Below, one piece after another: positions 18,051-27,539 of a DNA stretch of 64,000 nucleotides. The stretch comes from Zymomonas mobilis subsp. pomaceae ATCC 29192 (lineage in GTDB: Bacteria > Pseudomonadota > Alphaproteobacteria > Sphingomonadales > Sphingomonadaceae). The notes below the pieces were generated by a model that saw nothing but the letters and a program-made list of their open reading frames with translations, was not told the origin of the DNA and did not search any database. The stretch lies in assembly GCF_000218875.1 (NCBI RefSeq), contig NC_015709.1, forward strand, positions 1,364,001 through 1,428,000. Direction: 5' to 3'. Numbering within the stretch: position 1 is the first letter of the stretch; every line of letters begins with the position of its first letter. The position numbers and the translations under genes were made by a program.

Positions 18051-19355
18051 ATGGATAACGAGATAAAGGGTCAGCTTGATGAAGCCATTTTCGGTTTAAA
18101 CAGTAAAGATTATCGCTTTCCGATTCGACATAGTACAGCAGGCGCTTGCGGCATTGATGTCCGTAAACTGCATAGCGAAAGTGGTGTTCTGAACTATGAC
18201 CCTGGCTTTCTTTCTACGGCTAGCTGTCAGTCAAAAATTACCTATGTCGATGGCGAAAATGGCCTTTTGCTTTATCGCGGTTATCCTATTGAACAACTCG
18301 CTGAAAAATCCAGCTTCTCAGAAGTAGCCTATCTGCTTCTTCATGGTGAATTACCTAAACCAGAAGAATTTCGGTCTTTTTCGGATATTATTACCCATCA
18401 CACGATGGTGAATGAACAGCTTTCTGCCTTTTTTCGTGGTTTTCGTCGTGATGCTCATCCCATGGCCGTGCTTTGTGGCGTAGTCGGAGCGTTATCTGCT
18501 TTTTATCCTGATGCTATCCATATCCACGATCCACAGGAAAGAATGAACTCCTGTCATCGCTTGTTAGCAAAATTACCCACGATTGCGGCCATGGCTTATA
18601 AATATTCTGTCGGCCAGCCCTTCGTTTATCCTGATAATTCGTTAAGTTATGTCGGTAATTTTCTCCGAATGACTTTTAGTATTCCGGCAGAACCTTATAT
18701 TGTTGACCCTCTCGTTGAATCGGCTCTCAATAAAATTTTTATTTTGCATGCCGATCACGAACAAAATGCCTCAACTTCTACGGTTCGTCTTGCTGGATCT
18801 TCGGGCGCTAATCCTTATGCCTGTATTGCTGCGGGTATTGCCTGTTTATGGGGGCCAGCCCATGGGGGCGCTAATGAAGCAACCCTAGCTATGCTTAAGG
18901 AAATCGGTACACCTAAAAATATTCCGCATTTTATTGAACGGGCTAAAAATCGCGATGATCCTTTTCGTCTTATGGGATTTGGTCATCGTGTTTATAAAAA
19001 TTATGATCCGCGTGCCCGTGTTTTAGCGAAAACTGCCGCCGCTATTATCGAAAGAACGGGAGCTGATGATCCTATTTTCGAGACAGCCCGCGAATTAGAG
19101 CAAATTGCCCGTAATGACTCTTATTTTATTGAGCGGCAGCTTTATCCTAATGTCGATTTTTATTCAGGTTTGATTCTTTCAGCAATTGGTTTTCCAACCT
19201 CGATGTTTACAGCCTTATTTGCCTTAGCGCGTACGGCTGGATGGATTGCCCAGTGGAATGAAATGATTACTGATCCTGAACAGAAAATCGGTCGTCCTCG
19301 TCAAATTTATACCGGAACAACGCAGCGGGACTATGTGGATTTAGATCAACGATAA
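18051..19355 (+). CDS. gltA: Citrate synthase (type II)
   Basis: Citrate synthase condenses oxaloacetate and acetyl-CoA. The 434-residue protein has the type II length and order: an N-terminal beta domain, then the catalytic histidines in [12 protein letters not shown] and [24 protein letters not shown], and the catalytic aspartate in NVDFYSGL. In a Zymomonas-type metabolism the cycle is incomplete and this enzyme would feed glutamate synthesis (inference). It converges with the kinase-like gene, with only three bases between the stop codons and no terminator visible there. Confidence 0.97.
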   Translation: MDNEIKGQLDEAIFGLNSKDYRFPIRHSTAGACGIDVRKLHSESGVLNYDPGFLSTASCQSKITYVDGENGLLLYRGYPIEQLAEKSSFSEVAYLLLHGELPKPEEFRSFSDIITHHTMVNEQLSAFFRGFRRDAHPMAVLCGVVGALSAFYPDAIHIHDPQERMNSCHRLLAKLPTIAAMAYKYSVGQPFVYPDNSLSYVGNFLRMTFSIPAEPYIVDPLVESALNKIFILHADHEQNASTSTVRLAGSSGANPYACIAAGIACLWGPAHGGANEATLAMLKEIGTPKNIPHFIERAKNRDDPFRLMGFGHRVYKNYDPRARVLAKTAAAIIERTGADDPIFETARELEQIARNDSYFIERQLYPNVDFYSGLILSAIGFPTSMFTALFALARTAGWIAQWNEMITDPEQKIGRPRQIYTGTTQRDYVDLDQR

Positions 19356-19358
19356 AAA

Positions 19359-20846
19359 TTATAAAGCCGGTAACATTAAGGTAAATCGCGCGCCCTGTCC
19401 GGGCGCGCTGTCAACCGTAATATCCCCTTGCATTGAATGCGCTAACTGTCTGGAAATGAAAAGACCAAGACCGGTTCCGCTGCCCTCGTCTGGATTAACC
19501 CGCTCGAATTTATTAAAAATACGCTGCTGATTTTCGGGGGCAATACCTCTGCCTTGATCCGCAATAATGAGATAAGCTTGTTTCTGATCTTGTTCGACCC
19601 TTATCCAGACACTCGCGCCTTCAGGTGAATAGCGTAAAGCATTACTAATAAGATTAAGCAAAATTTGCATTACCCGCTGCGGATCGGCATAGGCCATAAC
19701 TTTTTCCCCAGATTTAGGGGCATCCATTTTTACATTCTGAGCATGGATTTTCCAACCTTGGAGTGCGATAGCTTGTTGTGCGATTTCTGCAAGATCAACC
19801 GGTTGACTATCAATACGAAAACCTGAACTTTCTATTTCTTGAAGATCTGCCAAATCGTCAATAAGCATCATTAAATGCTGGCCAGCTGCTGCAATATCCA
19901 TCGCGTAATGGACATAATCTTTTCGTAAGGGGCCTTCTATGCGAGAAGATATATGTTCTGCATTTTCAATAATTCGATGTAAGGGGGGCTTGAAACTACG
20001 ATCAATTCTATCCGGCAAGGCAAGGGATATACGCTGAGAAGAAATGTCATTCTTTTTATTATTATCCTCAGCGAGTGTTATAATACCCTCAAAACCGATA
20101 AATTTTTCAGAAGCATCAAAAACTGGCTGTCCAGAAAGCCATATTTTAGGTTTTTTACCATTAACAAGAGAGGGCTGGGCACAAAAATTGTGATGTTCTG
20201 CCAAGGCTTCCATAATAGGAAATCGGCCTTCAGCATCCGTTTCTAAAGTAAATAGCCGAGCAAATGGACGATGCAGGTAAAGATCGGGATCAAGGCCCGT
20301 CATAGCTTCTAAGGCAGGCGGAAAATAAGTCAGGTTTAAATGGGCATCCGCCTGCCATTGCCAGCGAGCGGTTTCATCATCAAAATTTTCTGAATTGTCC
20401 CTATCCAATAAAGGTTCTTTACTCTCTACTGGAACGTCTTCTTGCCTCACTGAAATAGGTTTTTTAGCTAAACTTATGGCGTGATCAATTCTATTATCAG
20501 CTATTTTTGAATCTTCTGTTGAAGATATTTCCTGAGCCCATCCCGTTATTTCTAATAGAATACTCCCATCCGCTTTGGGTATAGCTTCTACCCATAAATC
20601 TTGTTTTTTATTGATATCGACCAAAAGAATGCGGCGAGAAATCCTAGTTTGTAATCTTCTCGCTAAATGTATAATTCTATTTAAAGGTGCGCAGGCTAAG
20701 GGTGCATTTTTTTCACCGCCATTATGAGCATGCAACGCTGCAATCAGATTATCTGCTTTGATTAAGTGGTCTTCACTGTCCAGGATAGCGACTGCTTTTT
20801 GTTTATCTGAAGAGACGGAAGGGTTGAGCGTTGCATTTATTTTCAT
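19359..20846 (-). CDS. Histidine-kinase-like protein with PAS-like region and degenerate H-box
   Basis: The 495-residue soluble protein has a variable N-terminus, a PAS-like region (~160-260), a dimerisation helix pair (~278-345) and an intact HATPase domain with N-box QILLNLISNALRYS, G1 ADQGRGI and G2 GTGLGLFISRQL. At the H-box, where kinases have HELRTPL, it reads RSFKPPL (283-289), so the phospho-accepting histidine is an arginine. ATP binding seems kept, but autophosphorylation at the standard site is not expected. No transmembrane helix or response regulator is adjacent. It is coupled by ATGA overlap to a DUF2336 protein, which suggests joint function. Confidence 0.85.
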   Translation of the reverse strand: MKINATLNPSVSSDKQKAVAILDSEDHLIKADNLIAALHAHNGGEKNAPLACAPLNRIIHLARRLQTRISRRILLVDINKKQDLWVEAIPKADGSILLEITGWAQEISSTEDSKIADNRIDHAISLAKKPISVRQEDVPVESKEPLLDRDNSENFDDETARWQWQADAHLNLTYFPPALEAMTGLDPDLYLHRPFARLFTLETDAEGRFPIMEALAEHHNFCAQPSLVNGKKPKIWLSGQPVFDASEKFIGFEGIITLAEDNNKKNDISSQRISLALPDRIDRSFKPPLHRIIENAEHISSRIEGPLRKDYVHYAMDIAAAGQHLMMLIDDLADLQEIESSGFRIDSQPVDLAEIAQQAIALQGWKIHAQNVKMDAPKSGEKVMAYADPQRVMQILLNLISNALRYSPEGASVWIRVEQDQKQAYLIIADQGRGIAPENQQRIFNKFERVNPDEGSGTGLGLFISRQLAHSMQGDITVDSAPGQGARFTLMLPAL

Positions 20847-22012
20847 GAAAGATAATCCTGCTCAAAAAATTCTGTTTCTTCACATTTATCCATATTTTTT
20901 TTTCGCATATTGCTAACGCTATGCCCAATATCGCTGATAGCACAGCGATAATATTCATCTAAACGCCATAAGGTTAGTGCTTTATCGGCTTCTGGCTGAG
21001 TTAAGGTATCAAAGGCATCAATACGATTAGTAAGCTGATAATCATTCAGATTGTGGTTCGTAAGCTGAAGTGCCAGGGTAATCGCTTCATGACGTGCCAT
21101 CCCAATTGCTCGTAATAATAATAAAAGGGGACTACCATCACCATCTAAAACCATATCCCACGCACAGGATTGATTGATACCCGCTCGGACAGCAAGGGCC
21201 GCTACCATTAAGGCGATATGGCCATCAAAAGCCGCTTTAACAATGAAACCATCAGTAAGACGTCGATAGTCCCAAAGCGAACGTGCCAATTTTATAGCGC
21301 GGGAATCAAGCGTATCACCTTCATCATAACAGGATAAAGCTTGATTAACGGCCAATGCTAGCACCTCATCAGCCTTATTTTCGGAAATTCGATAATCTAA
21401 AAGTGTAGAGCGTAGGCACGCAGCGACCCACCATAGCAAACGATATTGTAGTTCAGCGGGTAAATCAGTACGAGCAAACACCGGATCTTCCAAGTGATCC
21501 AACCGACGACTTTCTGCGATAAGTAAAGCCATCGCTGAAAGAGCAATATCTGGTGTAGTCTGACTGATTAAATCATCTACAATATCTTTTTCAGAGGAGT
21601 CTGATTTTTTATGACTGATAAATTCGTTTCTTAAACGACTTTCGCTTATGCGACGTATGAGAACAGCAGCAAAATGCTGATCTCGCAATAGAGCACTTTT
21701 AAAAATACAATTTAAAGACAGTTGATTAGTAGGATCATTAAGAAGCAAAATAAGCGAAATAGGGGCAAAATCTTCAATTAACGGTGTAAGGCGTAGACGA
21801 ATTTCATTTTCAGTCGCCATAACCAAACGTTCAAGAAGAAGAATAGCGCGATTACGTTCAGTCTCAGTCAAACGCAGCGAACTCGGTATAAATAAATCTA
21901 TACAAAGCTGTTCTTTTCTCTCTTCATCCTGTTTTAGGGCTTCTTTGACATACTCTATAAGGGATGTCTTAGAATTATTAGAATATGCTTTTGCTGCCAT
22001 AATGCCAACCAT
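20843..22012 (-). CDS. DUF2336 domain protein
   Basis: This 389-residue all-alpha protein resembles the DUF2336 family, which is common in alphaproteobacteria and has no firm biochemical role. Helical repeat-like segments rich in Leu, Ala and Arg run through the whole length. It has no signal peptide or membrane segment. An ATG four codons later (22000) is an alternative start. Its stop overlaps the start of the kinase-like gene, so the two are probably translated together. The pairing hints at a signalling module, but this is inference. Confidence 0.7.
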   Translation of the reverse strand: MVGIMAAKAYSNNSKTSLIEYVKEALKQDEERKEQLCIDLFIPSSLRLTETERNRAILLLERLVMATENEIRLRLTPLIEDFAPISLILLLNDPTNQLSLNCIFKSALLRDQHFAAVLIRRISESRLRNEFISHKKSDSSEKDIVDDLISQTTPDIALSAMALLIAESRRLDHLEDPVFARTDLPAELQYRLLWWVAACLRSTLLDYRISENKADEVLALAVNQALSCYDEGDTLDSRAIKLARSLWDYRRLTDGFIVKAAFDGHIALMVAALAVRAGINQSCAWDMVLDGDGSPLLLLLRAIGMARHEAITLALQLTNHNLNDYQLTNRIDAFDTLTQPEADKALTLWRLDEYYRCAISDIGHSVSNMRKKNMDKCEETEFFEQDYLS

Positions 22013-22135
22013 AAAGGATGGCCGTTAACGATAGGTAATCATCGCCAGCCAAAAATGAAATATTCTTTCTGCATAGTTTGTCAGAAAGCTTTGAATCACT
22101 AAAAATAGTTTTAGGGCCGAATACCTAAAATTCAG

Positions 22136-23530
22136 TTAAGGCATTTTTTTTGAAAAAAGATGGGCTTTTTGTAAAGTTTTCTGAAAGCGTTGAAGCGCGG
22201 CTGCATAATTCAAAATGGAAAGACCTGTCAGAAAAGACAAACCACCAAGCCAGAAAGATAAAGAATAATGCGACATCAAGGCAAAAGGAAACATAATCCA
22301 TATCATATAATCAAAATGAAGATAATAACGTCCTTTATAGCCGGTTGCAAAGCGTCGACTATGCTTTGCTTCCTGATCGGCTGCAATTGTAGTAATAATA
22401 ATAAGAGTTCCTAAGGGGAAAATACCCCATCCCATTTCTTTGCTGACAGGATAGCTACTTAAAATTAGCGCAAATGCGGCTAAAATTATACGCGTATGGC
22501 AAATTTGTTTTTTCTGTTTTCTTCTTCCAGCTCTCAATTGAATTTCATTCAAACGATTACCCGCATGTTCTGCAAGACCCGCTAGCATCATTAAAAAGAC
22601 TGTAAAAGAAAGCCATCCTAAAAAAGCCGTTGGTAAGGAGAGACCCGCTAAAATAAAAACGGATAAAGATAGCCATAAACCGGCTTTTTTATAGCGAGCT
22701 AGTCTAGGTAGACTAAGCTTTTCTAATAAAGGAAAGAGATAAATATTAAAGATATTCTGGTTTTTTTTAGGGGCTGTCCCCAACAAAAGCATATAGCTTA
22801 TTTGGTCAGGTACGGCCTTATCCGTAATTTTCAGAACAAATGTTTGGGCATCATTTTTTGTTATGACCTCTTTTACCGAGGTTTCGCCTAGAATACGGTT
22901 GCAATCAGTTTGTACGGATTGACGCATAAGCGTCGAAATAAGATCCCAGTCATCGGGAATTGTATTAACTTTAGTCAGGTTTTCTCCATCAATTAAAGCT
23001 AAACCACCCCATTTTTCAGAAGCAGCTATGCGTTCAAAACCCTGAGCCGAGGGTTCATCTTTGACTGACAGAATAGCTGGTGGAGACGCTAGCAACATCG
23101 ATTTTATTAAAGCTGCGGAAGGAAGGCAGCCTTCTTCAATTAATAAGACATGTTGATGGGTAGAAAAAGTAGTTGCGACTTCTTGATGACTATGTGCCAG
23201 TGTTAAGTGAATGCCGTTTCGACGAAGTTGATCGACAATCGACATAAAACGAAAATTAAAACCATTCTGATTTTCTAAAACAGAATTATTGTTTTCATCA
23301 AAATTGAAGAAAGAATCTTCTATCCAGAGGATGATATGATCCACACCGGCTTCTCTTACTAGATGAATCTGATATTCTACCAAAGTCATACCGGCAACGG
23401 GAAACAGCGCTAAATTTGTCTCATCAGACTGCTGTGTCTGACGACCGACTCCGATCAACACACCGGGGGCTAAAGCTTTATTATCCTGGTCTTGATATTG
23501 TTGCGTCGTTTGCTTTTTACTAAGGCTCAC
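22136..23530 (-). CDS. Nucleotidyltransferase-like domain fused to a polytopic membrane domain
   Basis: The first ~220 residues resemble a sugar-phosphate nucleotidyltransferase fold (FPVAGMTLVEYQIHLVREAG, then VDHIIL), but the usual GxGTRL nucleotide loop reads GVGRQTQQ and no lysine follows, so catalysis is doubtful. The last ~210 residues hold five or six hydrophobic helices. Their place suggests a CDP-alcohol phosphatidyltransferase-like module, yet the hallmark DGxxAR...GxxxDxxxD is not found. The layout recalls fused cytidylyltransferase/phospholipid synthases that have lost their active sites. It starts a minus-strand set with the DUF2336 and kinase-like genes, separated by ~120 bases. 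Function unknown. Confidence 0.6.
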   Translation of the reverse strand: MSLSKKQTTQQYQDQDNKALAPGVLIGVGRQTQQSDETNLALFPVAGMTLVEYQIHLVREAGVDHIILWIEDSFFNFDENNNSVLENQNGFNFRFMSIVDQLRRNGIHLTLAHSHQEVATTFSTHQHVLLIEEGCLPSAALIKSMLLASPPAILSVKDEPSAQGFERIAASEKWGGLALIDGENLTKVNTIPDDWDLISTLMRQSVQTDCNRILGETSVKEVITKNDAQTFVLKITDKAVPDQISYMLLLGTAPKKNQNIFNIYLFPLLEKLSLPRLARYKKAGLWLSLSVFILAGLSLPTAFLGWLSFTVFLMMLAGLAEHAGNRLNEIQLRAGRRKQKKQICHTRIILAAFALILSSYPVSKEMGWGIFPLGTLIIITTIAADQEAKHSRRFATGYKGRYYLHFDYMIWIMFPFALMSHYSLSFWLGGLSFLTGLSILNYAAALQRFQKTLQKAHLFSKKMP

Positions 23531-23723
23531 TATTTTATCACCAGGACTAAGTATATTAATCTAAAATTTAAGAAATAAATCTCAAACCGCAACGCTTGAA
23601 AATAGTTTTCTCTTCATAAATGAATGAATCTATTTCAAAAAAAACGTTTTTCATCCTTTAAGCACTAATCATAGAGACATAAGGGGCTATTCGCCCCAAT
23701 TTAAAATTGATAATGTCTGGTCT

Positions 23724-26700
23724 ATGGCAATAGGGGTTGATGGCGCAGCAAGACTGCGGGAAATTTATCGGCGGCAGCAACAGCTAGCTGAATTAGCTGG
23801 TATTGAAACACAAGAAACAAATACACCAGAAAGCGAGGGCGGAAAAGAAAAACCGAGACCGCAAGTGCCACCTCCATCGCCTTCACTATCCTCATCAGCG
23901 GCGACTCCACCCTTACAGCAAACGGCACTTACCGTAACAAAGGCAAAGAGTCTGGTGCCTACCTTAGTTCTGGCTGCTTTAGGTCTTATTATAGCGGCTG
24001 GTGTATTTACAGCTATTGAAATGGGTAGTGTTACCTTAGCCAATGCCCAATATTTTTTACCTCTTATTAGTGGTCCCTTATCCTTTATTGGTATTCTTTA
24101 TCTTATTCTACGTCCTCTTAGTCAGCGAGAAGCTCATCGTTTCAGTCGGGCTGTAGCTTCTATCCGTAAAGAAACCCTCGCATTGGATGAAATTGTTACA
24201 CAGCTGAGTGCTCGGGTAGAAAGTAATCAGCAAGCTTTAGCGTTACAAGCTGACCAGCTTTTAAAGGTAGGAGAGCAATCTTCAGAACGCTTGGCTGATA
24301 TTGGCATGAATATGCGCGCTGAAGCCGTTGGCTTACAAAGACATACTGATCGTCTTACTGAAGCAACGGAAACAGCCCGTGAAAGTCTGGGGCCGCTTCT
24401 AGATGCTTTACCGGAAGCCCGTAAGCAAACAGAAGAACTGACCGCTATCTTGAATAAAGCCAATAATGAAGCCGAGCATCAATCAGCTGTTTTGGCTACA
24501 CATTTGCAAACGCTTTCTGAGCTGGGACAAAAAACAGAAAATACGACTCTTGCCGCTGCGGAACGCTTGACTAAGGAAATTGAGCATCTTGATCAAATTC
24601 AAAAAGAGATTGATGCGCGCTTAGAAACAAGTGCCTCTGCTGTTGCTCAGTTCGGGGATAAAGTTGCTAATCTGATAGCTGATAAGATGCAGATTGCGGA
24701 TACCCATATTGCTAAAATGGCCGATCATTTGGATGAACGGATAAGAGTTAGTCGGACAGCCCTTGATGAATTAGCGGGCCATCTTTCTTTTAATATGACA
24801 GCGCGTTTAGGGGAGGTAAATGAATATGCTACCCGTATAGCCGATAACCTTGAAACGCATCTTCAAACAAGTCAGACTGCTATTGTAAGTTTTAATACCC
24901 AGATATCTCATGATTTTCATCAAACACTGCAAGCCATTGAACGGCAGACAAAACAGTTATCAGAGCACCTAAAATCTTCTATAGATAATAGTGAGCAGAA
25001 TTTTAGACATTTAAGCGAGCAGGTTTCTACAGATTTTGAAACCAAACTAGAAAAGGTAAATGGCCGCACTATAGAAATCAGCCAAGTACTTGAAAAAGCA
25101 GTGGATTCCCACCATCAAGCTTTTGATCTTTTGGGAAGTTCAATTAATTCTGATCTTACACAGCGTTTAGCTTCAGTTCGTAACCAGAGTAAAGAAATTG
25201 TAGATTTCTTTGAAAATCATCTAAAAAGCAGTCAGGAAAATCTGACTAATTTAGGGGATAACTTTGCTGAACAATTGACGGGTCAATTTAATATTATTCA
25301 AAATGATCTATCGCATCTCTCTGGAACTATGCAAGCGCAACAGTTAAATGCTCAATCGTTAATTCAGAATTGGAAAAAAGAGTTTACTGAAGCCCTTTCT
25401 GATCAACAAACAGATGTCACTGAGCATCTCAATACTGTCTATGCGCATCTGGCTGAACGCCATCAGCAGGTTGAATCTCTCTTTACTCATATCAACGCAT
25501 TAGCTGATCAAGCTGATACCCGTTTTATCTCCCTTAGGGAGGATACAGATACACGCCTTAAGACACTTGATGAAGGTCTTGGTCATTTATCAGATCAGAT
25601 AAAAGAAACAGGTGCAATGTTGATGAATAGCGACTGGGGGCTTTCAAAACTGGCCGAAAGAGCGCGTGGTTTTTCCGAACATATTACTGTAGCAGTGCAA
25701 GATATCGATGTTCGTTTACCAGCGGCTTTAACCCGCATTACCGAACAATTCGGAGAAAACAATCACGCCGCTGATACACTTTTCCCTAAAATCACAGGTA
25801 TGGAAAATCAAGCAGCCAAGATGGAGGACATCCTAGCCCAAGCAAGCAAAGGACTTACTCATCAAAGAGATATTTTGAACCAGTTAACCGAAAAAACCGA
25901 CAGGGGGTTTGAGCAGAAACAACAGCAAATCCGTGAATTCATAAAGGAAGTTGATGCTAGCAATGCCCTTCATCATGAGGCTTTCGATAAGTTAGTAAGC
26001 GATGCTAATGCTCAACTGGGTGGATTTATTCAAAAATTAGGCCAATTGAGCGATCTGATGGCGAATATTCAGACGCAAAATCATAGCTTGGTCAGTAAAG
26101 CGACGCCGGCACTTAAGGCCGAAATAGAAAATGTTCAAAATTTAATCACGCAAACGCGTCAAGAAGAAAAAACGCTGCTTGCTTCGCTCGGCACAGAATT
26201 GGGTGAATCGCTTCAGAAACAGGTTACCGGTGCGGTGGATAAGGCTCTAGTTGAAAAGATTAGAAGTAGCCTATCTTCTGTTGATGAAGTCGCTGAGAAA
26301 AGCGTTGAATCGGCCCGTAAAGCAACTGAGCGTTTAATGCAGCAGATGTTGACTATTACTAATATTACAGCGGGTATTGAAAAACGTATTACCGAAGCGA
26401 AAGAAAAAATCGAAAACCATGACGAACGGCATTTTACACGACATGTTGCGTGGTTAATTGATGCGCTTCGATCAAAGGCTATCGATATTACACGTATTAT
26501 GTCAGCTGATGTAAGCGATGCCGCTTGGGCTTCTTACCTAAAAGGGGATCGGGGCGTCTTTTCTCGTCGTGCTGTTCGTCTGCTAGATAGCGGCGAAACA
26601 AAAATTATTGCCCGTGAGTATGAAAAAAATGATTCCTTTCGAGAGCATGTAAATCGCTATATTCATGATTTTGAAGCCATGTTGCGGCGCGTTATCAATA

Positions 26701-26798
26701 ATCGGGATGGTACCTCATTTAGTGTGGCTTTGATGTCTTCTGATGTTGGTAAACTTTACACAGCTTTGTCCCAGGCCGTAGAAAAATACCGCCAATAA
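23724..26798 (+). CDS. Large membrane-anchored coiled-coil protein, possible TipN-like polarity factor
   Basis: The 1024-residue protein has a basic N-terminus with a proline-rich stretch (~44-65), two transmembrane helices (~78-98 and ~111-130), then about 780 residues of almost continuous coiled coil. Five 40-residue repeats fill 307-506. A conserved-looking globular C-terminal domain (~905-1024, LKGDRGVFSRRAVRLLDSG onward) ends it. This plan of two N-terminal helices and a long cytoplasmic coiled coil recalls the Caulobacter pole marker TipN; the link is inference. No ATPase motif is seen although such proteins are sometimes named ATPases. A small secreted protein gene follows 21 bases later. 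Confidence 0.75.
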   Translation: MAIGVDGAARLREIYRRQQQLAELAGIETQETNTPESEGGKEKPRPQVPPPSPSLSSSAATPPLQQTALTVTKAKSLVPTLVLAALGLIIAAGVFTAIEMGSVTLANAQYFLPLISGPLSFIGILYLILRPLSQREAHRFSRAVASIRKETLALDEIVTQLSARVESNQQALALQADQLLKVGEQSSERLADIGMNMRAEAVGLQRHTDRLTEATETARESLGPLLDALPEARKQTEELTAILNKANNEAEHQSAVLATHLQTLSELGQKTENTTLAAAERLTKEIEHLDQIQKEIDARLETSASAVAQFGDKVANLIADKMQIADTHIAKMADHLDERIRVSRTALDELAGHLSFNMTARLGEVNEYATRIADNLETHLQTSQTAIVSFNTQISHDFHQTLQAIERQTKQLSEHLKSSIDNSEQNFRHLSEQVSTDFETKLEKVNGRTIEISQVLEKAVDSHHQAFDLLGSSINSDLTQRLASVRNQSKEIVDFFENHLKSSQENLTNLGDNFAEQLTGQFNIIQNDLSHLSGTMQAQQLNAQSLIQNWKKEFTEALSDQQTDVTEHLNTVYAHLAERHQQVESLFTHINALADQADTRFISLREDTDTRLKTLDEGLGHLSDQIKETGAMLMNSDWGLSKLAERARGFSEHITVAVQDIDVRLPAALTRITEQFGENNHAADTLFPKITGMENQAAKMEDILAQASKGLTHQRDILNQLTEKTDRGFEQKQQQIREFIKEVDASNALHHEAFDKLVSDANAQLGGFIQKLGQLSDLMANIQTQNHSLVSKATPALKAEIENVQNLITQTRQEEKTLLASLGTELGESLQKQVTGAVDKALVEKIRSSLSSVDEVAEKSVESARKATERLMQQMLTITNITAGIEKRITEAKEKIENHDERHFTRHVAWLIDALRSKAIDITRIMSADVSDAAWASYLKGDRGVFSRRAVRLLDSGETKIIAREYEKNDSFREHVNRYIHDFEAMLRRVINNRDGTSFSVALMSSDVGKLYTALSQAVEKYRQ
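24642..25241 (+). repeat. Five tandem 40-residue coiled-coil repeats inside the large coiled-coil gene
   Basis: Residues 307-346, 347-386, 387-426, 427-466 and 467-506 align without gaps as 40-residue units. Similar positions include a leading hydrophobic pair, D/N-x-x-x-x-L near position 11-16, and an ending such as HLxTSQTA, SSIDNSEQN, AVDSHHQA or HLKSSQEN. Two more degenerate units (507-546, 547-586) keep the same length. The DNA units are 120 bases and have diverged, so the repeat is old. Confidence 0.75.
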
Positions 26799-26819
26799 TA
26801 AAAATGGAAGCAGAAATCG

Positions 26820-27266
26820 ATGCGTAAAGTAAAGATTTTGATAGCAACGGCTACAATGACATCTTGGCTTTTTATCGCTGTGCCTTTGTCTCAACTTAAG
26901 GCTACGCCTGTACCCGCATCGCTTGCCTATAGCCAACGCTTGCAACAGCTGCCGGAGATACAAAGATACGCTGTTTTACGGGGGGCTTTAAATGATTCTG
27001 GATTTTTATGTCGTCGGGTTAACTATGCCTCTCCAACGGAAGGCGGTTACGATAATTTAGCTATGTGGAGTGTGCGCTGTCAAAATGAGAAAGACTTTCA
27101 GGATTATGCGGTATTTCTTGGGCCTGATGGATCGGCACAAGTCCGTTCCTGTAAAGATACGGCCAGCCTAAAACTACCGATCTGTCATCTTCCCGCCTTA
27201 CTGCCAAAGGAAAAATCTAGTATTCCACAACCTGTAAAAAAAACTTTATCTAAAAGCGCTTCATAA
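26820..27266 (+). CDS. Small secreted protein of unknown function
   Basis: The 148-residue product has an N-terminal signal-like segment (MRKVKILIATATMTSWLFIAVPLS) and a periplasmic body with four cysteines (GFLCRRV, VRCQN, RSCKD, PICHLP) that could form two disulfides. A lysine- and proline-rich tail follows. No family is recognised. It lies 21 bases after the coiled-coil gene, with a GGAAG ribosome site, so co-transcription is likely. The interval 27267-27539 behind it shows nothing certain. Confidence 0.65.
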   Translation: MRKVKILIATATMTSWLFIAVPLSQLKATPVPASLAYSQRLQQLPEIQRYAVLRGALNDSGFLCRRVNYASPTEGGYDNLAMWSVRCQNEKDFQDYAVFLGPDGSAQVRSCKDTASLKLPICHLPALLPKEKSSIPQPVKKTLSKSAS

Positions 27267-27539
27267 TTCATGAGCTCGTCTATTGCTCTGCTACTTCTCT
27301 GATAAAAATTACCACAGTGATCAAAATTGCAATAGGTTCACTATAAAGCAGGCAATCATGGGATTGTGACAGGTCTGATTCCTGCTATAGGCCATAATAA
27401 ACCTAATCTATTTGGATAATTCCGATTTTTTGCTGAGATATTATTTGTCCAGTGATAAAATTGCTTATGTAAGGACATATTACTTGCATAAAATCTCTAA
27501 AATTAGCGCCTTTTGCGCACAGTTTTTCTAAAGCCGTCT

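Noticed and set aside
23724-26798. Chemoreceptor or ATPase identity for the large coiled-coil protein
   Set aside because: No MCP signalling hairpin motif and no Walker A or B box were found.
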